Source of the DNA: Candidatus Pacearchaeota archaeon
GTDB taxonomy: Archaea > Nanobdellota > Nanobdellia > Pacearchaeales > GW2011-AR1
Direction of reading: 5' to 3'
Assembly (NCBI GenBank): GCA_016176815.1
Contig: JACOWL010000019.1
Location: forward strand, 1-22,443
DNA: 22,443 nucleotides
Under the pieces are notes generated by a model. That model was not told the DNA's origin and searched no databases. It saw only the letters and a program-made list of their open reading frames with translations. This document shows positions 12,612 through 19,403 of the stretch, in pieces. The position numbers and the translations under genes are program-made. The number at the start of each line of letters is the position of its first letter. The first letter of the stretch is position 1.

Positions 12612-13946
12612 TTATTTTTTGTTCGTTTTCTTCCCTTCAGCAATCTCCAGCAAATTAACTTTTGATTTTGTTTTTTTGTATTTGCTTAAATAAAACCAAA
12701 CATACAAGACAACTAAAATAATTACGATGCCCCACCCAATGATTTTTCCAGCTGAACTTTTCTTTTTTTCGCCGCATTTTGCAAGACAGCATATTCCGTT
12801 TTGAGCTGTAACCTGCTCTCCGGAACATTTTTGAGATTTAGCGCAGAAACTTCCATTCAGCTCTTCGCACATTTTAGTAATTATAGGCAATTCACTTTGA
12901 TTAGCGACGCCATTTTCAGGAACAAATCCCTCAAGAATTTCAAGAGAAATATCAGCATATGCAAAAGCATTATCTGAAGTTTCTGCTTTTATTGCGCCTG
13001 AGATTGTTTCTGAATCAGCTTTAGAAGAAATATTTAAAATTATCTTTTGAGTTTCATTGCTTTCAAAAAATTCAAAAAAATCCGGAGAGACAGAAACATA
13101 TTTTTTTAGAGAATCATCAAGAATAATTGTTACATTATCAAAATCTTTTGCCCCAGAATTTTTAAGATACAAAATTCTTTCAGTTTCGGAATTTACGGCC
13201 ATAGAAATGTTAAAAAATTTTTGTTCAAAATAAATTTTTTCTGTTTCTAATTTTTCTTCTGCAGATAAAACATAAACAAAAATATTTTGAGTAAAATTTT
13301 CTGAAGATAATTTAATAGTTTTCAATCCAATTTCAGTTAGGTTTTCAAACTTCAGTTCAATTTGTTTTTTTTCATTTGTTTTAAAAATAAATTGAGCTTC
13401 TGCTGACGCGTCTTTATTAGAGCCAAATAAAGATTCAAAAAATCCTCCCTGCTTTTCTTGCTCTATAGAAGGAGTTTTATCAACAGAAATAATTATCTGA
13501 TTGTCTTTTAAATTTTGTATTTCTAAATAAAATGGGTTTCCGGAATTTTCCAAAATTTGAATCCCCGGAGTTGTTGAAAACTCTGCAAACTCGCTAAGAA
13601 TTGTAAAATTAATTATTATGTCTTCTGAACTTTTTCCGCCTCCTGCAACAGAATATTCTGAATTTTTAACAACCAAAGAATAATTTCCGGGAGTTTTTCC
13701 CAAACTTGAAGCAGAAATATAATAATCTTCCCCAATTTTTAACAGCCCAAATTCAAGAGGCACGGCAGTATAAGTATTTCTATAAAAATAAACATTGTTC
13801 TCTAAAATTGGCTTATAAAAATTTCCAGAAAGCTTGACAACTAAAATTTCGCCCTGAGCTAATTCTGAATCAGTGTCTATTTGAATGGAAAATACTAACG
13901 GAATAAATAATAAAATAAATGCGAATATGAATAATGCTCTTTTCAT
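12612..13946 (-). CDS. Membrane-anchored surface protein with C-terminal Cys module
   Basis: A 444-residue protein with a signal peptide (residues 1-20, MKRALFIFAFILLFIPLVFS). The beta-rich ectodomain (about 21-345) has strands such as FFNISMAVNSETERILYLKN and TIILDDSLKKYVSVSP, resembling stacked Ig-like or CARDB-like domains. A cysteine module at 360-391 is spaced C-x7-C-x5-C-x11-CC-x3-C. One transmembrane helix (402-420) and a short basic tail follow. The module has the same spacing as the second module of the surface protein at 2897-4675. The ectodomain likely acts as a cell-envelope scaffold or adhesin; this is inference. Its upstream spacer holds copy 4 of the composite element. Confidence 0.72.
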   Translation of the reverse strand: MKRALFIFAFILLFIPLVFSIQIDTDSELAQGEILVVKLSGNFYKPILENNVYFYRNTYTAVPLEFGLLKIGEDYYISASSLGKTPGNYSLVVKNSEYSVAGGGKSSEDIIINFTILSEFAEFSTTPGIQILENSGNPFYLEIQNLKDNQIIISVDKTPSIEQEKQGGFFESLFGSNKDASAEAQFIFKTNEKKQIELKFENLTEIGLKTIKLSSENFTQNIFVYVLSAEEKLETEKIYFEQKFFNISMAVNSETERILYLKNSGAKDFDNVTIILDDSLKKYVSVSPDFFEFFESNETQKIILNISSKADSETISGAIKAETSDNAFAYADISLEILEGFVPENGVANQSELPIITKMCEELNGSFCAKSQKCSGEQVTAQNGICCLAKCGEKKKSSAGKIIGWGIVIILVVLYVWFYLSKYKKTKSKVNLLEIAEGKKTNKK

Positions 13947-14023
13947 TAAATAAATAAGAGAAATAGGTTAATAAAGTTTATTTCAGTGTGGTTTATTAAA
14001 ATTAAACTCTGTCCGAAATTTGA

Positions 14024-14153
14024 AAATACCTGCTCACCCCATTCGCAGAAATTAAGAAAAATTATCGTACTGGAAAAGTTTGAAAAATTAATAAATAAAA
14101 AGCTGTTTAGGACAATCTTCTCCAAATCCAAGTCGCCTTGCGACGAGCAATTT
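14024..14153 (-). repeat. Composite intergenic element, copy 4
   Basis: Read on the minus strand: AAATTGCTC then GTCGCAAGGCGAC (stem-loop), TTGGATTTGGA (to 14121), AAACAGCTTTTT, a diverged middle, and TTAATTTCTGCGA..GCAGGTATTTTC (14056 down to 14024), where CTGC and GCAG pair. It fills the spacer between ftsZ and the surface-protein gene, ends 77 bp before the latter and points toward it. A 61-codon frame across it (14131-13946) is probably not a gene. Confidence 0.6.
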
Positions 14154-14179
14154 AAATATTAAAAAAAATATAAATCAAA

Positions 14180-15268
14180 TCATTCAAAAAATTCAATTCC
14201 AAGTTCCTCTTCAATTTCTTTGTGTTTTAGAGATTCGGTAGAGTCGCTGCCGCCGGTAATTTGCGCGCTTTTGACTCCTGTAACAATTAATAAAACTCTT
14301 ATTGATTTGTCAAGGTCTTCTGAAATTTGGGCTCCGCCGATTAATTTTGCTTCCGGATTTAATTTGTTGCCGATTGTTTCTATTATTAATTTATATTCGT
14401 CCAAACTCATGTCCGGTCCGCCGAAAACATTAACGAGAGCGCCGGTTGCATTTGAAATATCCACGTCGAGAAGAGGGTTGTCTATTGCTTTTTCAACCGC
14501 TTCTATTGCTCTGTCTGCTGTATCAGATTCTCCCATTCCGATTAATGAAACTCCGCCGTTGGTCATCACCGCTTTGATGTCTGCAAAATCCAAATTTACA
14601 AGCCCGTTTGTTGTTACAAGTTCAGTAATTCCTTTAACAGCATTTGTAAGAATCTCGTCGGCAATTTTAAAAGCGGTCTGCAGGGGCAATTTCGGAGCTA
14701 ACTCAAGAAGTTTGTCGTTGGGAATTATAATCAATGTGTCAACAAAAGATTCTAATTTTTCCAATCCAATCATTGCGTTTTCAATTCTTTTTTGCCCTTC
14801 TATTGTAAAAGGCAAAGTAACGACGGCAATTGTTAAAGCTCCGTCTTTTTTTGCAAGTTTGGCGATTTCGGGAGCAGCGCCGGTTCCTGTTCCGCCGCCC
14901 AATCCGCAGGTAATAAAAACCATATCGCTTCCGGAAAGTTTCTTTTTTATTTCAGAAATTGATTCTTTTGCAGCCTCTTCGCCAATTCTGGGATTGCTCC
15001 CGGCTCCGAGACCTTGAGTCAACTCTTTGCCAATAAGAATTTTGTGATCTGCGTCGGTATATAATAAATCCTGAGCATCTGTATTTACTGCAATTAATTC
15101 TCCGCCCTTAATTCCAATTTCTTTCATTCTGTTTAGAGAATTATTTCCGCCTCCGCCGACTCCAATAACTTTAATTTTAGCGACTTGTTTTTTCAAAAGT
15201 TCAGCTAATTCCTTGTCAATTTCCTTGACTTCTGAACTGACATTGTAATCAATGGATTCATCTCCCAT
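14180..15268 (-). CDS. ftsZ: Cell division protein FtsZ
   Basis: A 362-residue tubulin-family GTPase that polymerises into the division ring. After a 30-residue acidic start come the N-terminal GTP-binding loop GVGGGGNN (36-43), AVNTDAQDL (60-68), the tubulin signature GGGTGTG (124-130) and the T7 synergy loop NLDFADIKAVM, which completes the neighbour's GTPase site. A short C-terminal linker ends ELGIEFFE, which could be the tail peptide for partner binding. All key motifs are intact. The length is usual for archaeal FtsZ. A TATA-like CTTTTAAATC lies about 25 bp upstream. The FKBP gene is next upstream on the same strand, 62 bp away. Confidence 0.96.
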   Translation of the reverse strand: MGDESIDYNVSSEVKEIDKELAELLKKQVAKIKVIGVGGGGNNSLNRMKEIGIKGGELIAVNTDAQDLLYTDADHKILIGKELTQGLGAGSNPRIGEEAAKESISEIKKKLSGSDMVFITCGLGGGTGTGAAPEIAKLAKKDGALTIAVVTLPFTIEGQKRIENAMIGLEKLESFVDTLIIIPNDKLLELAPKLPLQTAFKIADEILTNAVKGITELVTTNGLVNLDFADIKAVMTNGGVSLIGMGESDTADRAIEAVEKAIDNPLLDVDISNATGALVNVFGGPDMSLDEYKLIIETIGNKLNPEAKLIGGAQISEDLDKSIRVLLIVTGVKSAQITGGSDSTESLKHKEIEEELGIEFFE

Positions 15269-15330
15269 GATTAAAAAAAGTTAATTTGATTTAAAAGAAT
15301 TTCTATGATGGAATGATGGGATATTTTTAT

Positions 15331-16038
15331 TTATTTTTCTTCTTTTTTATTTTTTTCTTTCTTAACTTCAGATTTATCTCCTTTAATTTCCAACTCCATA
15401 TCAAAAATTTCCTTGAATTTTTCTTTAAAAATTTTGACAAAAATTTTAAGCTGTTTGTCTGATTCCGGAATTTCGTAAATTACTTTTTTATTATCCTGTG
15501 AAATAGAAAATTTAAGTTCCTGCTTGAAAATAAAGCTGTTAAAAGCTTTGATTTTCTCGTTAATATCCTGAATTATTCTTTTTACATTCACTTCATAAAT
15601 AACGTCTTTTCCTGCAAGAGGGTGATTAAAATCAACCAAAACTCTGCCGCCGGAAACAGAAAGAACTTTTCCCATTTTTCCGTCAAAATTTAACATTGCT
15701 CCCTGAACAGGATTTATTTTGTGCTGAAAAAAAATTTTTATGGGAATCATTTTAACTAATTCACGAAGCCGTTTTCCAAAAGCTTTTTCAGACGAGAGTT
15801 CAATTTTATGTTTTCCAATTTCTTTTCCAATAAGAAAATTGTCAACTCCTTCAAGAAACATTCCTTCACCGAGGCAGTAAATAAGAGGTTTTGTTTCGTG
15901 AACATGGTCGTTTTTATGCCCTTGAGAAACATGCATTTTATCTAATTCTTCTTTTACATTTGAATCAAAAATATCACCGGCGTCTTTTATTCTTCCGGTA
16001 AATTCAATTTCTATAAAATCTTTTTTTTGCAATGCCAT
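15331..16038 (-). CDS. FKBP-type peptidyl-prolyl isomerase, archaeal long type
   Basis: A 235-residue folding helper and chaperone. The FKBP domain (EIEFTGRIKDAGDIFDSN at the start; then CLGEGMFLEGVDNFLIGKEI) is interrupted by an IF (insert-in-flap) chaperone domain (about 75-140: EKAFGKR, then PVQGAMLNFDGKMGKVLSV). The isomerase strand resumes at VLVDFNHPLAGKDVIYEV. A C-terminal extension of about 80 residues, ending in a Lys/Glu tail, is like that of long archaeal FKBPs. It probably acts in the cytoplasm on nascent proteins. It shares a 51-bp divergent promoter region with aIF5A, containing one TATA box about 26 bp from each start. Confidence 0.9.
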   Translation of the reverse strand: MALQKKDFIEIEFTGRIKDAGDIFDSNVKEELDKMHVSQGHKNDHVHETKPLIYCLGEGMFLEGVDNFLIGKEIGKHKIELSSEKAFGKRLRELVKMIPIKIFFQHKINPVQGAMLNFDGKMGKVLSVSGGRVLVDFNHPLAGKDVIYEVNVKRIIQDINEKIKAFNSFIFKQELKFSISQDNKKVIYEIPESDKQLKIFVKIFKEKFKEIFDMELEIKGDKSEVKKEKNKKEEK

Positions 16039-16059
16039 ATAAAAAAGTAATTCACAACT

Positions 16060-16067
16060 TTTATAAA
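16060..16067. promoter_or_regulatory. Palindromic TATA box shared by divergent FKBP and aIF5A genes
   Basis: TTTATAAA is its own reverse complement. Its centre (16063.5) is 25.5 bp from the FKBP start (16038) and 26.5 bp from the aIF5A start (16090). It is the only good TATA match in the 51-bp spacer, so one box may serve two leaderless genes in opposite directions. Confidence 0.6.
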
Positions 16068-16089
16068 TCTATTTCTTCTGATTATTTTT

Positions 16090-16482
16090 ATGGTCTTAAA
16101 AATTATTAACGCTACTGAAGCAAAATCGGGCGCAAATATTATCATCGACGGAGTTCCATGCACTGTAAGGAGTATGGACGTTTCTAAAACAGGAAAACAC
16201 GGACATTCTAAATGCCGTTTTGAAGCTATTGGAATAATCAGCGGGCAAAAAAAAGTTTTTGTGGTGCCCGGGCACGACAGATTGGAAGTTCCGTTAGTTG
16301 AAAAGAAAAAAGGCCAGGTGCTCTCTAAATTAGACGGAAAAGTCAGCCTTATGGATTTGGAGAGTTTTGAAACAATTGAAGTTCCGTGCCCCGACGCAGA
16401 AATTTTTGAAGAGTTGGAAGAAAACGGCAACTGCGAATACTGGAATGTTGAGGGTGAAAGGATTGTGAAAAGAAAGTTGTAA
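16090..16482 (+). CDS. eif5A: Translation initiation factor 5A (aIF5A)
   Basis: A 130-residue factor that helps ribosomes through difficult peptide bonds such as proline runs. The SH3-like N-domain carries the hypusination loop SKTGKHGHSK, with K36 as the predicted deoxyhypusine/hypusine site. The OB-fold C-domain follows (SLMDLESFETIEVPCPD, then a C-terminal ERIVKRKL). Length and motifs are normal. Modification would need deoxyhypusine synthase, which is not in this window. The leaderless start is backed by the TATA box at 16060-16067. Copy 5 of the composite element follows directly. Confidence 0.96.
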   Translation: MVLKIINATEAKSGANIIIDGVPCTVRSMDVSKTGKHGHSKCRFEAIGIISGQKKVFVVPGHDRLEVPLVEKKKGQVLSKLDGKVSLMDLESFETIEVPCPDAEIFEELEENGNCEYWNVEGERIVKRKL

Positions 16483-16486
16483 AAAG

Positions 16487-16625
16487 AATTGCTCGTCGCG
16501 GGGCGACTCGGATTTGGAAAGAATTATATCCATGACAGCTAAGTCTTATTGTTAAACAAGTGATTAATCCAACTTCAAAAATTAGTGGTGATGACAATCT
16601 TCTGGGCGAAAAAATATTTTCGTGT
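16487..16625 (+). repeat. Composite intergenic element, copy 5 (3' end decayed)
   Basis: AGAATTGCTC then GTCGCGGGGCGAC (a stem-loop with compensated bases relative to copies 3 and 4), CTCGGATTTGGA, GACAGCT, AAGTGATTAATCC, AAATTAGTGGTGATGACAATC (about 16580-16600), then a degenerate TTCTGGGCGAAAAAATATTTTCG in place of the 3' hairpin. It lies between aIF5A and L40e, pointing toward L40e, and ends about 67 bp before it. Confidence 0.58.
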
Positions 16626-16692
16626 AAAATTAAATTTTCAATAAAGCCCTTAATTAAGCAAACCTTAAAAACCATTTTTCTTTTAGTTCATC

Positions 16693-16854
16693 ATGGCAAA
16701 AATACCCGAAGCTCAGAACAGGCTTTTTAAAAATATTTTTATATGCAAAGAATGCAAAACAAAAATGAAATCAGATTCCCAGAGAATTCTAAAAGGAAGA
16801 GTTAAATGCAGAAAATGCGGAAGAAAAGCTTTTAGACCAATTAGAAAAAAATAA
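16693..16854 (+). CDS. rpl40e: Large-subunit ribosomal protein L40e
   Basis: A 53-residue basic zinc-ribbon protein of the large ribosomal subunit, the same family as the ribosomal half of the eukaryotic ubiquitin-L40 fusion. It has two Cys pairs, ICKECKTK and VKCRKCGRK (C18, C21, C39, C42), that would bind one zinc. It starts MAKIPEAQNRLFKNIFIC and ends FRPIRKK. The length is typical of archaeal L40e. The site-2 protease gene begins 18 bp later, so the two are probably co-transcribed. Confidence 0.93.
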   Translation: MAKIPEAQNRLFKNIFICKECKTKMKSDSQRILKGRVKCRKCGRKAFRPIRKK

Positions 16855-16872
16855 AAAAAGTGAAAATAAAAA

Positions 16873-18351
16873 ATGAGTTTTATTAAATACGATATAATCC
16901 TGTTAATTTTGTTTGTATTATTTGTTTCTCTTTTTTTATACAAAAATAGAAAAAATTTGAAAAGAGATGGGCTGTTGTTTTTATATAAAACTAAATGGGG
17001 AATAAAACTCATTGACAAAACTGCAAAAAAATTTCCAAAAGCTCTGAAAGCTTTAAGCTATGTTTCTATCAGCGTCGGATATTTATTAATGGCAGGAATG
17101 CTGTATTTGTTTGGAAAAATTGTCTGGGTTTATCTTAGCGCTCCTGAGATAGTCCGGGAAATAAAAGTTCCGCCGATAACTCCTTTAATTCCGTATCTGC
17201 CTCAGGCATTTAAACTGGATTTCCTGCCTCCGTTTTATTTTATATACTGGATAGTTGTCCTCGCTGTAATTGCAATAAGCCATGAATTTGCGCACGGGAT
17301 TTTTATGAGACGTTATAATATCCATATAAAATCAACTGGGTTTGGATTTTTTCCTTTTTTCCTGCCTATTTTTTTAGCCGCATTTGTTGAACAAGATGAA
17401 AAAAGCATGGTAAAGGCAAGCAGATTCCAGCAAAAAGCAGTTTTAGCCGCAGGAACTTTTGCAAATATTTTAACTGCAATTTTATTTTTTGCAATAATGA
17501 TTTTATTTTTCTCTTTTGCTTTTAGTCCGGCAGGGGTCAGCTTCGAGAATCCTTATGGACTTGAGAATTATGCTTATGGAATAGTCGGCATTGCGAATAT
17601 CAGCGCGATTAACGGGACTCAATTGCTTAACCCAACTTATCAAAGTATCTTAAATTCAGTCGAACTAAAATCAGAGATTTCGTCTGATTCGCCCAAGCGC
17701 GGTCAAATCAAAGAAAATGAAATTTATAAATTAGAAACCACCGACGGAGATTATTTTATCTCAAAGAAATTTTTAGAAATTCAAAATAATAATGACGGGT
17801 ATATCTTTGCTTATTTAGACGCTCCTGCGATTAATTCAGGATTAACCGGCGCAATTTCTGAAATTGACAATTCAAAAATTCAGAGCTTGGAAGATTTAAG
17901 CAAAAAATTTGAAGAATACTCTTCTGGAGATGAAGTAAATATTAAAACAACTAAAGGAAGTTATAATGTTGTTCTCGACGAACATCCGCTGAATCCGGAA
18001 GAACCCTGGCTTGGAATATTTTTTCAAAAATCCCAGAAAGGAACATTTCTAGGAAAAGTCATTGGCTTCCTGAGCGTTAAAAAGCCAAACATTTATTATG
18101 AATCAGAAATTGGCGGGGCAGGAGATTTTATTTACGATTTTTTATGGTGGCTGGTTTTGATTAGTTTCAGCGTCGCGTTAGTGAATATGCTTCCAATGGG
18201 AATTTTCGACGGCGGAAGATTTTTTTATTTAACAATGTGGCAAATCACCGGAAGCGAAAAAAAAGCAAAAAAATGGTTTTCATTTATAACTTACTTTTTG
18301 CTTGGATTATTATTCATATTAATGATTTTTTGGGCCACTTCATTTTTCTGA
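16873..18351 (+). CDS. Site-2 protease family zinc metalloprotease (M50) with PDZ domain
   Basis: A 492-residue intramembrane protease. N-terminal transmembrane helices (about 6-24, 65-90 and 120-137) lead to the active-site helix with HEFAH (137-141), the H-E-x-x-H zinc motif. A further helix (about 190-220) is followed by a PDZ-like soluble domain (about 225-400) and the second zinc-ligand motif NMLPMGIFDGG (D446), then C-terminal helices. Such enzymes cut membrane-bound regulators or leftover signal peptides; the substrate here is unknown. The PDZ region contains a 24-bp stretch (17686-17709) close to the palindromic repeat after L11, read as DSPKRGQI. All catalytic motifs are present. Confidence 0.9.
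   Translation: MSFIKYDIILLILFVLFVSLFLYKNRKNLKRDGLLFLYKTKWGIKLIDKTAKKFPKALKALSYVSISVGYLLMAGMLYLFGKIVWVYLSAPEIVREIKVPPITPLIPYLPQAFKLDFLPPFYFIYWIVVLAVIAISHEFAHGIFMRRYNIHIKSTGFGFFPFFLPIFLAAFVEQDEKSMVKASRFQQKAVLAAGTFANILTAILFFAIMILFFSFAFSPAGVSFENPYGLENYAYGIVGIANISAINGTQLLNPTYQSILNSVELKSEISSDSPKRGQIKENEIYKLETTDGDYFISKKFLEIQNNNDGYIFAYLDAPAINSGLTGAISEIDNSKIQSLEDLSKKFEEYSSGDEVNIKTTKGSYNVVLDEHPLNPEEPWLGIFFQKSQKGTFLGKVIGFLSVKKPNIYYESEIGGAGDFIYDFLWWLVLISFSVALVNMLPMGIFDGGRFFYLTMWQITGSEKKAKKWFSFITYFLLGLLFILMIFWATSFF
17686..17709 (+). repeat. Diverged copy of the L11-end palindromic repeat inside the protease gene
   Basis: The core CGCCCAAGCG-GGTC is the same as in the copies at 9734 and 9791, with about 19-20 of 24 positions matching. 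The palindrome is partly spoiled. It is read in frame as part of the PDZ region, so it may be coding convergence rather than a true repeat. Confidence 0.4.
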
Positions 18352-18372
18352 CAAAAAATTAAATTATCAAAA

Positions 18373-18383
18373 GATATTTAAAC
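18373..18383 (+). promoter_or_regulatory. TATA box of the basic micro-gene
   Basis: GATATTTAAAC would start a transcript near 18402, giving a leader of about 28 bases that contains GAGGT (18416-18420), a ribosome-binding site 9 bp before the ATG at 18430. Confidence 0.45.
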
Positions 18384-18429
18384 TTCATCCGCATATTATT
18401 AATATCAATTAAAAAGAGGTTAAAAAAAT

Positions 18430-18474
18430 ATGGCAAAAAAGAAAAAAGCGGGAAAAAAGAAAAAAAGAAGATAG
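18430..18474 (+). CDS. 14-residue Lys/Arg micro-protein
   Basis: ATG 18430 to TAG 18474 encodes MAKKKKAGKKKKRR. The coding potential of such a short frame is weak by itself, but it has its own TATA-like box, a Shine-Dalgarno-like GAGGT at good spacing and a long T-rich tract right after the stop (from about 18493) that could end transcription. It could bind nucleic acid or the ribosome, like the tiny ribosomal protein L41e; that is a guess based on charge. A chance Lys-rich frame in A-rich DNA is the alternative. Confidence 0.45.
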   Translation: MAKKKKAGKKKKRR

Positions 18475-18492
18475 TTTTCTTCAACAATTTAA

Positions 18493-18540
18493 TTTTTTTA
18501 TTTTTTATATAAATTTTTTTATAATCAACTATTTTTTATT
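18493..18540 (+). terminator. T-rich tract after the micro-gene
   Basis: Several runs of five to seven T (18493 onward, 18515 onward, 18530s) follow the micro-gene stop by about 20 bp. Archaeal RNA polymerases often stop at oligo-T runs, so this may end the micro-gene transcript. Confidence 0.35.
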
Positions 18541-18571
18541 TTTTTATTGGCTTCGGAAGAAGTTTAATTAT

Positions 18572-18652
18572 ATGGGCAGGATTGAAATTACTCCGTCAAG
18601 GCCGGATAATGTTATTGCTGAAGAGATTACTTTTAATAATCAAATAAAGTGA
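18572..18652 (+). CDS. Possible 26-residue peptide or gene remnant
   Basis: ATG 18572 to TGA 18652 encodes a peptide starting MGRIEITPSRPDNVIAEEI. The composition is balanced and protein-like, unlike the T-rich DNA before it, and the stretch has higher GC than its flanks. I see no clear TATA box or ribosome-binding site and recognise no family. It may be the start of a truncated gene. Confidence 0.22.
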   Translation: MGRIEITPSRPDNVIAEEITFNNQIK

Positions 18653-18712
18653 AATTCCTAACTCTTTATTTCTCTCAACCATTTCAATCTTCTAAAGATT
18701 TAATATTTAAAT

Positions 18713-18997
18713 TTAATCGTAAATTTTTTTATATAAATTTGTTAAAACTTTTATTTCCTGGTCATCTAACGTCCTCTTTACAAGATATTTGCCTTTTGTT
18801 TCATTTTTCGTTTGAGAAATTTCTTCAATTTCAATTATTGCTGAGACGTTCCAATCTTTATCGGCTAACAAAATTGGAAAATTTAGAGGATAAATTCTGT
18901 ATCCTTGTTTTGTGAAAGATCCTCCTCTTCCTCTTGATAATCCTTCTAAACTTCTATTTAATTTCAAAACCCAATTAATCTTAGTTTCAAAACTCAT
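18713..18997 (-). CDS. Conserved-looking small protein, DUF2584-like (94 aa)
   Basis: A 94-residue protein with an N-terminal segment (METKINWVLK-like start, then LEGLSRGRGGSFTKQ) followed by GYRIYPLNFPILLADKDWN and an alternating strand region (VSAIIEIEEISQ, then KGKYLVKRTL). The GYRIYP segment recalls bacterial DUF2584 proteins, from memory and not checked. It starts directly after the stop of the gene at 18998-19348 (TAAATG), so the two are one operon and probably act together. The function is unknown. No signal or membrane helix is seen. Confidence 0.55.
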   Translation of the reverse strand: MSFETKINWVLKLNRSLEGLSRGRGGSFTKQGYRIYPLNFPILLADKDWNVSAIIEIEEISQTKNETKGKYLVKRTLDDQEIKVLTNLYKKIYD

Positions 18998-19348
18998 TTA
19001 CAAATCAATAACTCCGTCTTTAGTCAGCGCGGCAAATCTTATGCCGACAGGCAAATTAAGCAGAGCAGAAATCAAAGCCATGTGCTCTTTCCCGTCGCCG
19101 GACGCGATGCTCAAAGCAACTTCTGTGCCTGCAATTTTTCCTTTTAAATTTTTAGAAAATTCATCTCTCAAATCTTTAATGCTTTTGTTTAAGCTCACTT
19201 TAATAAATTCAAAATTTTTTTCGTGCTGAAATTGTTTTGCAAAATCATCTCCTAAAAGAATTACTTTATCCCACTCTCCAAATTTTATCAATCCTGAAAC
19301 CTGCGCCCAAGTTCCTTCTCCTTTTGAAAGCAACGCTATTAGTTCCAT
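18998..19348 (-). CDS. Small Rossmann-like protein, CARF-like (116 aa)
   Basis: A 116-residue protein. It begins with a short strand and a Gly-rich turn (MELIALLSKGEGTWAQV), a second strand (WDKVILLGDDFA), a long charged helix and then ALSIASGDGKEHMALISALL followed by PVGIRFAALT. The S-G-D-G-K-E-H-M-A-L stretch resembles the TGGTK-M-A-L region of CARF domains, which bind cyclic oligoadenylates or other nucleotides in CRISPR and related defence systems. No CRISPR array or effector is in the window, so this is structural resemblance only. It is first in an operon with the 94-residue gene. Its promoter carries the 18-bp palindrome/TATA block also found upstream of the gene at 10602. Confidence 0.5.
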   Translation of the reverse strand: MELIALLSKGEGTWAQVSGLIKFGEWDKVILLGDDFAKQFQHEKNFEFIKVSLNKSIKDLRDEFSKNLKGKIAGTEVALSIASGDGKEHMALISALLNLPVGIRFAALTKDGVIDL

Positions 19349-19371
19349 TTTAATTAAAAATTCGTTTGATA

Positions 19372-19389
19372 TTTAAAGATTGTTGCAAT
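19372..19389 (-). promoter_or_regulatory. TATA box with adjoining palindrome (shared motif, copy 2)
   Basis: On the minus strand ATTGCAACAATCTTTAAA, identical over 18 bp to the block at 10626-10643 and likewise centred 27 bp before its gene start (19348). The palindrome lies on the upstream side of the TATA-like CTTTAAA. Confidence 0.5.
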
Positions 19390-19403
19390 TTAAAATACAC
19401 AAA

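Noticed and set aside
13946..14131. 61-codon minus-strand frame between ftsZ and the surface protein
   Set aside because: It lies almost entirely in copy 4 of the intergenic element, and the other copies do not encode a similar peptide.
14220..15017. 265-codon plus-strand open frame
   Set aside because: It is the mirror of ftsZ, whose full set of motifs is intact on the minus strand. There is no promoter or family match.
16588..16594. GTGATGA, an exact C-box, suggesting a C/D box guide RNA in copy 5 of the element
   Set aside because: There is no D box (CTGA) at a suitable distance, and the C-box is not kept in the other copies (for example GCGATAA in copy 3).
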